A stretch of 64,000 bases of DNA, taken from contig JAVTVY010051652.1 of NCBI GenBank assembly GCA_036873755.1, positions 213,757 to 277,756 on the forward strand. The letters run 5' to 3'. The notes beneath the pieces were generated by a model that did no database searches, was not told the DNA's origin, and worked only from the letters and a program-made list of their open reading frames with translations. The first letter of the stretch is position 1. Each line of letters begins with the position of its first letter. Shown piece after piece: positions 22,060 to 34,685 of the stretch. A program made the position numbers and the translations under genes. This DNA comes from Hanleya hanleyi. Lineage: Eukaryota > Mollusca > Polyplacophora > Lepidopleurida > Hanleyidae.

Positions 22060-22845
22060 GTTCTTTCCGTCGGTTGTCCTGTAATGACAGATTGGATGAT
22101 TGTCATGATTGCCATGTAGCATGATTACCGCTGCCATATGTTCTGCATAAGCTGAACTTTTACGTGAACTGAAAACCACGAGAATTAAAGCATGCTCAGA
22201 TGAAATCAACAAGCTACTTTTATTTGAGCAATGAGGAGGCGAGATGGAGAGCACAAGACAGCCACAACCCCCGAGAGAAAAGCTACCCTGACAAGCACTA
22301 TTTCAAATATACTCGATATTTATTTCGGTTTTGGGCCAAAGCTGTACATTGTTTCAGACCTCACTTAGCATTCATTTTATCATACATGCGTCTAACCGAA
22401 GCACAACATATCCCCCATAGGATAACTTGCTGATTCAACCTTCATAATCAAAGTATTATTATAGCCTGGAGATACATTCTCGACAGGCTCCAACTATTAA
22501 GCTGATATTGTATCAAAAGTAAATTACGGTACCAATATGACGGTATTAATATGTGGTTTCCAGCATTGTATGGTCTAACTACAGTCTGCATGCTTTTTCC
22601 AAATTGCTTTCAAATGATTATGTAGAATTGGTGACCGACAAATATACGAATGGATGGGAATGGCTTGGATATTCACCACATGCGCTGATGAATATATGGT
22701 GGTAATTTAAGTATTTTCCAAGATATTAAAGATATTTTGTCTTGATTTCAGCACAGCTTCTGAATGCAACAGTTCTGTTCATGGTGCAGGAGTAGTTACG
22801 GTAACGTAGAAAAAAACTCCCTTAGGCGTTACGTTAGTAATTACA
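22060..22845. other. No gene seen
   Basis: Anonymous sequence. Opposed short frames (22,012-22,254 minus, 22,200-22,433 plus) carry no motif. Confidence 0.35.
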
Positions 22846-22849
22846 AGCG

Positions 22850-23035
22850 TCTAGTCCGTCATTCATAATTCAGCCGTAGTCCATTAAAGAATATCCGCGT
22901 CCATAATCCAAAGACCTATTCCATATTCCATATAACCGTATTACCACCAAATTCAAAAAGACAATCATAGTATACAAAAACATAGGCAATTTCCTGCAAG
23001 AGAGAAGCGGTCAACAGTTTTCAATGATGCCGAAA
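22850..23035 (+). repeat. Dispersed repeat, S2-S3 copy
   Basis: GTCCGTCATTCATAATTCAG...CCGTAGTCCATTAAAGAATA...CGCGTCCATAATCCAAAGAC, then GCAATTTCCTGCAAGAGAGA and AGCGGTCAACAGTTTTCAAT. Very similar to 20,270-20,450 and 45,425-45,570. Confidence 0.6.
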
Positions 23036-23589
23036 AGACCTCATGATGTTCCAAAAATATCAAATCCGTATCGCTGATCAGTATTCTTAATCCATAATAA
23101 TCGTTATAAATAAAGCCAACAAATAGCTATGTTTCGTACAGACGAACTACCCAATTATTTTCTATTGTTAACGCGTAGTCAAAATGGACGTGAAACGGCG
23201 TCGACTGAAGTTTTTAATTGGACTTTCGCCTGTTTCTGACTTTTTCGTAAAATATTTTAGCTTGAATTTTTTAATAAATCTGAAATATGACACATTGGAC
23301 CAAAACAATCTTTCAAAGTAATATCACGGTTGATGGGGTGACTTTGAAAGCATTAGATTCATTTTGGCTCCCGACAATAAAGTAATGTCCTTATCATGTT
23401 GGCTGGCGACGACAGAAGCTCTCGACATGTGTCAGTTATATGGAGAGGGTGATGTGACGACTTGATTTCACAAGACGGCATATCGAGGTTACACTGACTT
23501 GTAAATAAAGCTAGTTCAGATAACATCCACGTCGGCGACATTGTAGATGGGTAAGTTTTTAACGCACGAACGAAACAAACGACAACAAA

Positions 23590-23935
23590 TTATCTTGGCA
23601 AAATTTCACGCAGGTTTTTCTTCTAATCGCGTAACTCTTTAGGCGATATCTCCTCAGCGACGGCACTATGCCACGGAGATAGGCGGAACGGCGGAAATGA
23701 ATCAGGAAAGCTCATCAGTAATCTTGTCTGCGGAAAACTGTTGGTGTTTGGTGTTTTATCCCAACCCCTGATGCCACGATTGTTGAAACCCTATGAACGC
23801 CTTTTTACAAGTAAAATTCCATTAGTATATCAGCTGGACATTTCCAAGAGAAGTAAACGTTGACATGCTATGGCAAGGAATAATATTCGTCTAGGAAGCT
23901 CTTAACACGGGTGGTGACAATTAATACTTGTGTTG
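23590..23935 (+). repeat. Dispersed repeat S5, copy 2
   Basis: Paralogue of 18,840-19,165: TTCACGCAGGTTTTTC, GGCGATATCTCC, GGCGGAAATGAA, AAAATTCCATTAGTATATCA, GCTGGACATTTCCAAGAGAA. No coding frame. Confidence 0.55.
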
Positions 23936-26080
23936 AAAATATTCATTCAATTATCTCTGTATTCAACAGCTAAGTAATAACAGTCCCAACTGGAATCAAA
24001 CAGTTCTGGACGTTTATTGCTGGAGATGCTGTACGAGCGAAAAAGGTAAAATAAAAATGTCAAAATAACCTTAAAAGGTATTTCGTTTGAGAGGCCAGTA
24101 GCTGTATTCGCCAGAATGATTCCAGTAACAGTATAACTGTTAAGTGTTACATTCTTTTAATAATCACTGATCTTTAGTTAGACAAATCGGAAGCATAGCA
24201 TTAATTCGAAGAGATAATGACTTTGAGATTAAACTCTCTGCAACACTTATCAAATGTATTCCTTTGAAGCACGCTCTATCAGAACATACTGTTGAATTTC
24301 TTCAACTACAGACATGATTGGATAGCATTTCCGCCTCAGACTTTCGTCATTGGCAGTTGAATATCAAATATATGAACTGGTAAATCCAAGAGGTAAAGCT
24401 TGCTGATAAGTTAGAGTCAAGTAAACATGAACATCAGGTCGATGATATAGGATTTATAAACAGGGCTGTCGGTCAGTATATTCCTATGCAAAGATCCATG
24501 CGTCGCAGGCTGTTTGTGTGGGTCCGAACCAGCGAAACCATCAGTCATTGAGAAATGATACTATCTTAGAATTTGTGGCCTGAGACTGTAGGGGGGTTAC
24601 ACTGTAGGGGAAGGTGGGGTAAGGGGCGTGAGGAAGATGTGGAGTGACTCAAATTATTGAGATGTTGTTGGATATAGGCCTGATACCTGATGACGTAGGC
24701 CACCAACATCCATGACAATAAAATCCCACTTCCATCCCTCGATACAATGCAGGCATCCCAACATCCATGACAAATAAATGACTGGTTGAGATCGTTATAC
24801 AATTCAATTAGCCTGCCACCTCCCTGATGTAACGTAACATCAACTTAATTGCCAGCGCAAGATCCCTGGACTGGCACAGTCGGAAGAGCAAGCTATAATT
24901 TGGTGTATCGGGTTACATATAGGACTTCGCGCCGTGCGGCACGTGTACCCCACGTTGACAATTTAATTAGTGTCATGTTACATAAGCGATGCTACCGTAG
25001 ATTTCTGGATAAGTGATCACCTGTCATGAAGATGGAAGAATGAACAATTTATCACTCACGTAATTGGAAGAGATATAATACGTCATCAGGGTTCAGGTCC
25101 ATTAATTAGACAGAAAAATGTCATCACATAGCCACGACTATTCAAATAGCATTCCTGTTCATATTCCTTTCCTAAGGTTAACATGATAATCAATTTCGAA
25201 CTAGTGAATATAGGATCTGACTCCCTTTCTTGGAGTTTGAGATCTTGGCACGATCGAGTTTGAATTGATGTTCAAAGAGTTTTGTTAGATACACCAGATT
25301 TCAACAGAGATTTCGGCAGATATGACTCACTGATACATACAGTTTTCATTTTTTTAACATGTAGGTATGGTAGTGACCACCGCACTGACATGTAGATACA
25401 ACTACTCCCCTGTTTACAGCACTGATATGTAGATACAACTATCTCTCCCCTTTACCGCACTTTGAGATTTAGTCATCTCTTTCTTGAGACAAAGTTCCTC
25501 CTTTTGTCTCTTTGATCCAATGGTATGCCACGGAAGAACAAGAGATTCAGAGCATATAGGCATCTACTGGTTATTGGGCACTCAGTTCTCGGTTTAATGC
25601 GCAGCCATCTATTAATTATAAGGCCTAATATTTGAAGCCTTTTCTTGGCAACATTTGAAATCTGAACCTTCGCGTGTATGTGTACTACGTAATACAGATC
25701 ATCCATTATTTCTCGGTCGACCTTTACTTGGATTCATGATCAATTAAACGCATATAGCTCATGGTTTAATCACAGTTTTCGAGCAAGAAATGAATTCTTG
25801 TTATTGGACATTTTGACAGGTACTGAAAGATTCAAATCTGAGAACCTACAGTGGGAAAGAAATGCTGAATTCCCAATCCCATATAGAGTGAACGTTTCAC
25901 ACTTGAATTGCTATAAATGTAGAAGCATTGTGTTGTCCGAATGACGGATGCCCGTAGATGAACAATGAATCTCTTACTAGATGACTACTCTGCTGATACG
26001 ATCCACCAGAACAGTGCACTTGTCTGCCAATCGATTCCGTTCCATAGCACAGTAACAATACAAGTCGTGAACTTCTTAAA
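23936..26080. other. No gene seen; anonymous sequence
   Basis: No recognisable frame, tRNA or element end. A minor duplicated phrase (CACTGACATGTAGATACAACTA and CACTGATATGTAGATACAACTA) lies at 25,381 and 25,422. Confidence 0.35.
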
Positions 26081-26084
26081 TAGA

Positions 26085-26478
26085 TATTATTAACCTTCCA
26101 GATGAATCATCGATTCCATGTCAATGGTCCAGTTAATAATTCGGAAAGGAAGAGTTAGAGTTATCAACATTCTCACTTAAAATGCCGGTAGGGAATTAAT
26201 TTCCTTGGAATGATAAAAACACAAGAAACACTACCAAACCCCTACCTACTGAGTAATGTGTCGGAATGTCTATTGAGTTATTCTAAGGTATTATTAACCT
26301 TCGTGATAAATTATCGACCCATGCCAATGGTCCAGTTAGTAATTCGCAAAGGAACAGTTATCAACATTTTCACTTAAAATGCCGGCAGGGAATTGACTTC
26401 CTCGGAATGACAAAGCACACAAGAAACACCACAAACCCCTACCTACTTGTTAATCTGTCGGAATGTCTCTTGAGTTGT
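26085..26478 (+). repeat. Direct duplication, about 195-bp unit x2
   Basis: Unit 1 at about 26,085-26,275 and unit 2 at about 26,287-26,478 share TATTATTAACCTTC, CAATGGTCCAGTTA, TTATCAACATT, TCACTTAAAATGCCGG, GGGAATT and AAACCCCTACCTACT. Divergence is moderate. Related phrases appear at 3,380 and 33,340. Confidence 0.75.
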
Positions 26479-26994
26479 ACAGTTATACATCTTAGAAAGT
26501 AGCGCAGGAAATGCCTGTTCATTTACTGTATCTAATAGTCCTGTTTATGCAATTGATAGGGCGTGGAAGTATATTAACTGTCTCGCTGCTGGGGGCTACA
26601 CGTAGTGGCCGCAGTGTAGTGTGCTGCGGGCCCACCATGTGGGCCTGCAGTATTCGTGATGATACAAGTTTTGGAATTATTATTTTTATTAAAATTATGT
26701 TAAAAACCCAATAAGATATATGATATTTTGTAAGCGAAGTTCACAATCTTTGAATGGAGCTTTTTATTTTCATATTTTATCAATCAGCAGCAAAAAATGG
26801 GAGGAGTAAATTTAGAAAAAATGAACACTTTTAGATGCACAAATGCTAAACAAGTTAGCAGCGTAACAGTTAAGTTAAATTGAGGCATGTTGATTGTTTA
26901 ATTTACATTATTCAAACAAAACTATCGACTTTAATCACTACGAACAATTATTTATAATTTGATATTTGATTTGAGATTTTTGTAACATGTTTTT

Positions 26995-27075
26995 TGCCAG
27001 CTTCATTGCAAACTGTTGACCGCTTCTCTCTTGCAGGAAAATAGCATATGTTTATGTATACTATGATTGTTTTTT
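26995..27075 (-). repeat. Dispersed repeat S3 piece, antisense
   Basis: AACTGTTGACCGCTTCTCTC then TTGCAGGAAAATAGC and TATGTTTATGTATACTATGA, the reverse complement of the S3 block at 22,990 and 45,545. Its left edge joins unrelated sequence. Confidence 0.6.
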
Positions 27076-27079
27076 AATC

Positions 27080-27990
27080 TGTGTTACGGAAGTTTCGCAG
27101 CAAATATCATTTTATTCACCTCAATGGATAGGGTTATTATTCGATAAAGATAAGCTGGGACTGCAATGGTCTCTAAATATGAATTGAATAACTTATATAT
27201 GTTACATTAAAATATGAAATAAGTAATTCCAGATCAGTTACTCGTAAAATGTTTTGAAATAATGGAGCGTTCTCATTAATCGTTTTTATATTCAGACGGG
27301 ATTTTTCTTCAATTTTCTAGATTGAAAAACGATCTGTTGTAAATCAGCCGCGAGGGTATTGAGAAAAATAAATGAGAAAAAATAATGTAGTCATTAAAAA
27401 AAAACACTCTCTCGCGGTATGTTTTTTTTTCAAGTTTAGCAGTAGATCGTGATCTTCAATGCCAGATCCTGAGGGAAGTTTTCCTTCAAGGCGCGATACC
27501 ATGGCGAGGCGAAGCGAAATATAACACAGGTCATGTTGTCGTCGTACTTCATTTAATATAAATCGCTTTTTTGTTGTCTTTTTTTCAATTCGTATATTCT
27601 TCTCAAAAATAAATCCATTGCCGACGAGCAAAAAACAGATTCGCACAGCGAACGTGAATCAATCGTTTGTTTTGAAGAAAAAACCCCATTCCCTCGTGCC
27701 TTGAAAAATCGCGACTTCGGGAGAATTTTACGAAATAAACCATTCATTCTCCAACGATAATTGGAAACGCGTCCTGACAGCGTAACATTTTCACAGATAA
27801 GCGAATACGCATATCACAAACGAAATTCAATAAATAATTGAATGATACATATTTTACAAATTGGAGCGATATGCAAAAGGTAGGAAAAATTGACAACGTC
27901 TAGCGATTAAAGAGTAACCATATTACTACAGGAAAGCTTACCTAGACACCTCACATTCAGACCCGAGAATAAGGTGGATTTATTTACGGT
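27080..27990. other. No gene seen
   Basis: AT-rich with several A/T runs. A 100-codon minus-strand frame (27,344-27,646) is Lys/Phe-rich with no domain; not called. Confidence 0.35.
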
Positions 27991-28110
27991 GGATACCTCA
28001 GCCGCGCTTTTATTGCAGGTGTTCATGTGGAGACTATGAAATATTCACACGGCCGTTAGCACCGGCTTAAGCGGAATTAGATACGCTAGCTCGGGAGCTG
28101 TGATGACAGA
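27990..28110 (+). repeat. Dispersed repeat F core
   Basis: CCTCAGCCGCGCTTTTATTG, CAGGTGTTCATGTGGA, ACACGGCCGTTAGCACCGGC, TTAAGCGGAATTAGATACGC. The inverted copy at 32,035-32,140 matches closely. Confidence 0.65.
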
Positions 28111-28114
28111 TAAT

Positions 28115-29940
28115 CTCAAAGAAATAACTCATATGATGTTAATGGATGAGCATCGAGGACGTCTGATGGAGTAAACGCCTCAACATCGGGTAAAACTGGT
28201 AAATGCAAGAATACCCAGAAAAACTAACCTGTAATGCCCGACGTTGTACGACTTAAACATGACATAAGTTGGGCCGTACTGCTTCCGATAATCGTCGATA
28301 CTTTAGAATGACTTTTCAATCTTCCATGTGTTCTTTATTGAAAAACGATTGAGTCGCGATATCATGATTTTTGTCCGATTGAAAAACCATACCGAAGACA
28401 AAAACGGATGATCGATATAGAAATACTTACAAAAATCCGGACTGAATCTCGAATGATGTTTGGAAACCCTTGCATATTACCTATGTTTCTTGCTACCAGT
28501 TGCCACAATTTTATCCGTTTGTAATTTCGTCGCAATGCATTATATTTTCTCGCTCGATTACATGCATGCTCTCAATTATACAATTAACACTGATCAAGGT
28601 ATATAAATATATTTCATTTAATTTCATTCATTTATAAATGAAAGATGGACGGTTCCCATCTAGACCGAAGCGATTTTCATCCCATCACGATATAAATTAT
28701 AAGCACCTTTATTTTCCCTATCAGATTAGACCAGACTGGTTCGATGAACATGAACTAACACAATTTATTGCATTGAATAGAGACGTGTATGGGTGAATTC
28801 AAAGAATTCCTGGCGGAGCATTGGCTACCAAAATATAAGTATAATTTCCCTGCGAGAAAGCCGCGTTGATCGTTGCTTTAGAAACGTGTCAGGCCGTAAA
28901 CCAATGAATACGAGGTCAGCTTTTCACGAAGTCGTGCTTTTTGATGTCCAGTAATTGTATGTTTCGATCACGCTTTGATGATTGCTGGTCTGGTAATCTC
29001 ACACAATTATTTTTCGAAGTTGCCATGGGGATACGATCTTTCGTGTAATCTCGTGTTAGCTATACAGGCGTAAGTATTTATAATTAATATGTTATATAGA
29101 GCTGCCTTCGATACCTTCTAATCCATAAAATAGTATTCAGAACTTGACAGACGTGCATCCTCAAGACTAAACCATTTTCTTCCACCTTACATTTTTCGTC
29201 TAATCTACTAGAAGAGCATAAATCTGGACACCACGTGGAAAGTTCCGATGAAAATTAACATATAGGTCCTCCAGGGGATACCGCTATTTAGACAGGGGTA
29301 GCTGACTATGTAACGACTGTGGGTGTATATTTCATCGAGGATTCGAAGCTGGAGTAAGCGCTTCGCAATTTCATAAAGATGCACGTCCAACGTTAAATCA
29401 GTTTGGAAGGGTCATCGGAGAGTTTTCCAGATAAAAGTTGATGATTGGTGATCAACTGTTCAGACTCCTTAGGCTACGGTTGATGGATTCCTGGGGATTT
29501 GCTGGTAAAACTAAATCATATGTACGCGGTACAATGTGCAAAAGGATGTACTAGTGCTGGTGCAACTACCCCGCATTCTTTTGCCAATCCTCTTTAAATT
29601 TCCTATAGAGAAAGAAGTTTTTATCCATAATAATTCGTTTGAATACTAATTTCACATGAGCAGTGTGACTAACGTCGCAGGACCAACGAAGTAGGGTATA
29701 GGCATTACGACTCCGACGCGAACTGAACTGTTGGAAATCCCCAACCCCAGTTGAAATCCTGCCTATATTAAGATGGGCACTGCCCAAGTCAGAATCACCA
29801 GTGATTTTCATCAAAAATCACCAGAAATTTTCATCAAAAGTAGGTCAGCTCAGAACTTGTTGGTAACAATCCCCTAATGCATCTTCATGCCAAAAATTAA
29901 GGTTCTAATGTCAACGGTTCTCCTTATTTTGCCGACGAAA
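28115..29940. other. No gene seen; anonymous sequence
   Basis: No recognisable coding frame or element end on either strand. A short ACTCACTGACTCACTCACTC stretch at 29,953 looks like an isolated SINE-tail remnant. Confidence 0.35.
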
Positions 29941-31240
29941 GGATTCGGATGGACTCACTGACTCACTCACTCATTACCGGACAATTTGCAATCTGTAGCC
30001 TACTTCGTGGGAATATAGTCGATACAAGTTCTTAAGCCACCTCTACATATGTATTCTGTTATATGAAATCCACGTAATATAATCTCACTCATATATTGTT
30101 GATTTATATTCGTACAGAAGAAATATAGAAACCCCTCTAACAACACAAAAATACAGATTTGCGCCTGGAAATAACGTCTTTCGATTATGGACTCGCTATT
30201 TCTTTATGGAGGAAGGCTGACTACTGATTGTCGGACTAGACGACAGTTATTCCCGTACTTGTTGCAACATATCAGATATATTATTAGTATGCAAAAGAGC
30301 CCAAATCGGTTTATTTGTGACTACATTAAATGCTTGAACGGTTTGTCGCAAAATTCTATCTTCATTCTGAACTCTGTAACTCTTATTATGGGGTACATAT
30401 ACTCAGCTCACGAGCGAAGGAATTGTACCATGGCCGGAAGCCAAGAAAATTATGTTCTCTATATTTGGTGTGTGTATTCTACGCTTGGGTAGTTTGTACT
30501 AGTATCAAGTAACCGGAATGTCGGATTTACATCTTTCAAGTAGTGGCCAATTGTAAGGCGACAAAAATGACAACGAAATCTGTATTAGACGATCGAAGAT
30601 GGGAATCCATCGATTATCTCTTAAACCTGGTTAACAATGCAGGTGGGCAAGATCTTTAAGAAACAGTATTATCCTCTCTGACGAGATATGGATTCTATGC
30701 CAATCTGCGCGCGTCAAGAATGACAACACAACCGATTGAAGAGAGAGTTCCTTCTGCAGAGGTAAAGACTAGACGTCCAGGAAAAGAGTCAATGTTTTTG
30801 TGTATGCTTACTGATAGAGCATTCGATATGGCGTAATCATATCGTATGCAATTTTTAGGTAACCGTTCGGGAAGACTGCATTTCATTTAACTCTCACCAT
30901 GGTGCTAAGCCATATTTGGCTAAAGTAGTATACCTTCAGTTTGCTAAATCAATCATTCTTCTCCCGTTAAAGTTATATATGCATCAGTACCTGTTGAACA
31001 CCCTGATGATAATTGCGAAAAGATATATTTGAAATAATAAATTTGAAACATCATAAATTAATATCGTTCTTCAGAAATTCCAAGAACAATACAGAACAGA
31101 GAACTTCATAGTGAACACTTCTCTTTCGGCAGAGAAGTGTATAAAAAATGGCATATACTAGAAAACTATTTCATATCCTAATAGTCAAATACTAACGCAT
31201 TCGACCGAGGTAAAATTGGTTTATACTGGAAAATGTGTCT

Positions 31241-31310
31241 TTATGCAGAAGATCTTGAAGGCTAGGATGTGTACTTTATGCAGAAGATCTTGAAGGCTAG
31301 GATGTGTACT
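31241..31310 (+). repeat. 35-bp tandem duplication
   Basis: TTATGCAGAAGATCTTGAAG followed by GCTAGGATGTGTACT, twice without any difference. A recent local duplication. Confidence 0.9.
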
Positions 31311-32034
31311 TTTAATACGTTTTATATATTTTGTAATCATGTTGTTTATTATATTATTGTGTCTTTTTGTAAATAAGTTGGAAAAAGATTATTAATAAAA
31401 TAAGAAAAAAATCATATTCTCAATGTCATAGTTCGGTATGTACTCTACGATTGAATAGTTTGTAAATTAATCAAGTCCTCAGAATGAATGATATATATCT
31501 TCCATTTAGCGGCCAATGTGATACGATAGACACCAGGTTTGATAACTTATAGGACACTCGATACGTCGTAACAATATCACAAAAAATGTTTAGGCAATCG
31601 TTCTAGCAGATATCATTTCAATTTACCCTCACCCTGTTGCTAAACCCAGCAAGCCATATGTTTGGCTAAAGTAGTATACTTTCAGTTTCATCCTTGATGG
31701 TCCAGTTAATCCATTCTTCTTGTGTTAATTTCTGTAAATCAATATAGTGGCAAGCACTGTAGTGTTTACTGAAAACCATGTGATTCAAGACAAAACAGTG
31801 CCACAGTCTCGAGCGAATAGCTATTGAAGAAGCAATTATTTGTGATACCTATCAATACAATCATAGCCTTATCCTTCGGCTATTCGAAGCCGTACGACGT
31901 CGGGCATTACAGGTTAGTTTCTCTGGGTATTTTTGCGTTTGCCAGGTTACCCCATGTTGAGACGTTTACTCCATCAGACGTCCACGATGCTCATCCATTA
32001 ACACCAGGTGAGTTGTTAGAGCTGCTCTCGACCT

Positions 32035-32140
32035 AGCGTATCTAATTCCGCTTAGCCGGTGCTAGGGGCCGTGTGGATACTTCACAGTCTCCTCATGAAC
32101 AGTCTCAATAAAAGCGCGGCTGAGATACTAACGCTACGTC
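32035..32140 (-). repeat. Dispersed repeat F core, antisense
   Basis: GCGTATCTAATTCCGCTTAG, CCGGTGCTAGGGGCCGTGTG, CTCATGAACA and AATAAAAGCGCGGCTGAGAT are the reverse complement of the 27,990-28,110 core. Confidence 0.65.
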
Positions 32141-32341
32141 CAAAAATCCACCGTATTCTCGGATCTGAATGTTAGGTGCCGAGTCATATGGTTGCTTTTT
32201 AGTCGCCAGACGTCAACTTTTCCCGCCTCTTGCATATCGCTCCAATCCATTGTTCGACATTCCCCCCCCCCAACAATCAGGTCATTTTGCTGTAGTCAGA
32301 CATATAAATGTGTCTCCGAGAGACAATTATGTTTGTTCGAC

Positions 32342-32393
32342 ATCTGTATTACAACACATATAAGGGAAGTGGAAAGAGGTGCCGACATACTGA
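32342..32393 (+). mobile_element. Penelope-like element scrap
   Basis: ACAACACATATAAGGGAAGT then GGAAAGAGGTGCCGACATAC is the reverse complement of the stretch near 40,378-40,425 in the Penelope-like element. It interrupts an R2 repeat unit, so it is a small secondary insertion or conversion scrap. Confidence 0.55.
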
Positions 32394-34087
32394 CTGCGTC
32401 ACATGACTTCACAGAATAGTCTTCTGGTAAACCTATTCGAACCCTGCTATTTTTCCGAGCCTGGAGATGGATTCTTGTCGACAAATACCAGATCTGGTTA
32501 CATCGAACATAATAATTAGCCAGTGTAGAATTGCATTCTCTTTTTACATATAAGATGAGATGGATTACATCACCTGCCGGAAGTAGCCGGTGATTTAAAA
32601 AATAAAAAAAAAATGGGAAGACCAAACAGTGTCACCGCCTCAAACGAAAAGCTATTGAGGAAGCAATTATTTGGGATACCTTCAATGTTATTATAGCCTT
32701 GTCCTTGAGCTATCCATTCTCCGACATTTTTTCCCACCAATCAGTTCATTTACTGTAGTTAAACATATAAATGTGTCTTCGAGAGGCAATAATATTGGTT
32801 CGACATCTCTAATACCTCGCTATTTTTTAGCTTTGGGATGGATTCGTGTCGACTTTTACCAGTGTATCCGCCAACTGGTCCAAACACGAACAATTTGTTC
32901 CAGGGGGATATTATTATTATTATTTGAAAGCACCACTTTCTATTCATTCCTGACGGATCATAAAATCAAAACGTATCTTGATCTGTATATCGCAAGGTTA
33001 AATAGTAAATCCGAACTTCCAATACGCTTATTATCGGGCAAATATATTCAGTTCACGACCCCACGATAACTACCCATTTACGAAAACTAAAAAAGGTGAT
33101 ATTCTCAATGCGATATTCCTTGTGTGTATTCTATGCTTGTATAGTTTGTAAATATGTCCAGTCGTCGAAATGACTTATATCCGTCTTTCAATTAGCAGCC
33201 AAGACGAAACGATAGATAAGGAATAATGGGCGACCGAATAAGGGTGTCTGTCAGACCCATGGGGGCGAGTGCCTGTCGATCGATTCTCTCTCAAACCCGG
33301 TTAACAATGCAGGTGGATAATATCTTAAAAAGAGGGTATTAACCTTTCTCACGAAATATCGATTCTCTATCGATGAGCGCGTCAGTAATGACAACACAAC
33401 CGCTTGAAGGGGGAGTTCCACCAACAAATGTAAATACTAGATGTTCAGAGGAAATGGATATTTTTGTTTGGAGAGTTGAGTCCCTCGTGTACAAGTGACT
33501 CTCGGTCTTATATCTATAGGGCCATGCATCGATACGTCGTAATCATATCACATACAATGTTTAGGCAACATTTCGTGCAGATTTTATTTCATTTTACTCT
33601 CACCCGTTGGATAAGCTCAGCAACTCATATGATTGGCTAAAGTAGTACACTTTCAGTTTCACTGCGGATGGTCCAGTAATTTCATTCTGTTTGCGTTAAA
33701 GTTCTGAACGTCAATAAAGTGGCAAGCACTGAAAACCATGTGAAAACTAAGTCGGATGCACTAAATATCAGGATGTATAATACGCACACACTATCTGTTC
33801 TGGGGTTGTGCGGTAGTTATCAGACGAGCCAGCCTAAGCATACGATCTTTGTGATCCTGATAACTTGTCTTAACTGACTGTACAGATAAAGATAACCCAT
33901 TCGTCAACTTTATTGTAAATTTATGTTCCATTTACTCGAAACGTTCCCTTGACGCTGGTTTGAGGAATCACTCCTAATGTCCTAATTATATAGAAAGTGT
34001 GGATGATTCCCAGCTTTCGTAGTATTTTCTGTTGATCAAATCCACAGTTTGGGAGTTATATAATAGTTATATCTTCTTACATTGGTT

Positions 34088-34290
34088 AAGCTCGTTCAAT
34101 ACTTGGATGGGTCACCGGGTGCTGACTGGGCTGATCAGTGTCAAGGATAATAGGAACTGTGGACACTCTCGTGTTCTGGCACATGTAGGCACCGTCGTGA
34201 TATGACTGAAAAAATGTTGAAATTTTTTAAACGACGTTAAATTAGAGCGATATGCAAGAGGTGAAAAAGTTAAATCCTACTAACTCACTC
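34088..34290 (+). mobile_element. 5S-type SINE, truncated, with tail insert
   Basis: Starts within the 5S head (TAAGCTCGTTCAATACTTGG), continues through GGAACTGTGGACACTCTCG and GTCGTGATATGACTG, and ends in GTTAAATCCTAC and TAACTCACTC. Flanked by CTTACATTGGTT (34,076-34,087) and CTTACAATGGTT (34,291-34,302), a 12-base target duplication with one mismatch. The tail is odd: after CGACGTTAAAT a piece containing GAGCGATATGCAAGAGG is inserted before a second GTTAAATCC. That phrase also occurs near 5,425, 27,865 and 32,231. Confidence 0.8.
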
Positions 34291-34685
34291 CTTACAATGG
34301 TTGTATCGAAACTGAACGCAAATCTAAAATCCCTTAAACCGCAGCATTGGCTGTGCAGAATGTCATTGTCATTTCATTTATATGACATAACCTTCAGCAG
34401 AAACTAGCCGGAGATACAATTCCATTTAAACACTGTGAGGATAAAACAGTGCCAAAGCCGCGAGAGAAATATTATTGAGGAAGCAATTATTTGGGATAAT
34501 TTCAATATTATTACAGTCATGTCCTTGGGCTATTCATTATTCGATATTCTTCCCACCAATCAGTCGCTGCTGTAAACAATGATATAGATGTTTCTCCGAG
34601 AGGCAATCACGTTGGTTCGACGTCTTCAAAACCCCTCTATTATTCCATCCATGGGACGGATTCTAGTCGACAGACACCAGCCCTG

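Noticed and set aside
27344..27646. 100-codon minus-strand frame
   Set aside because: Low-complexity Lys/Phe-rich translation of AT-rich sequence with no motif.
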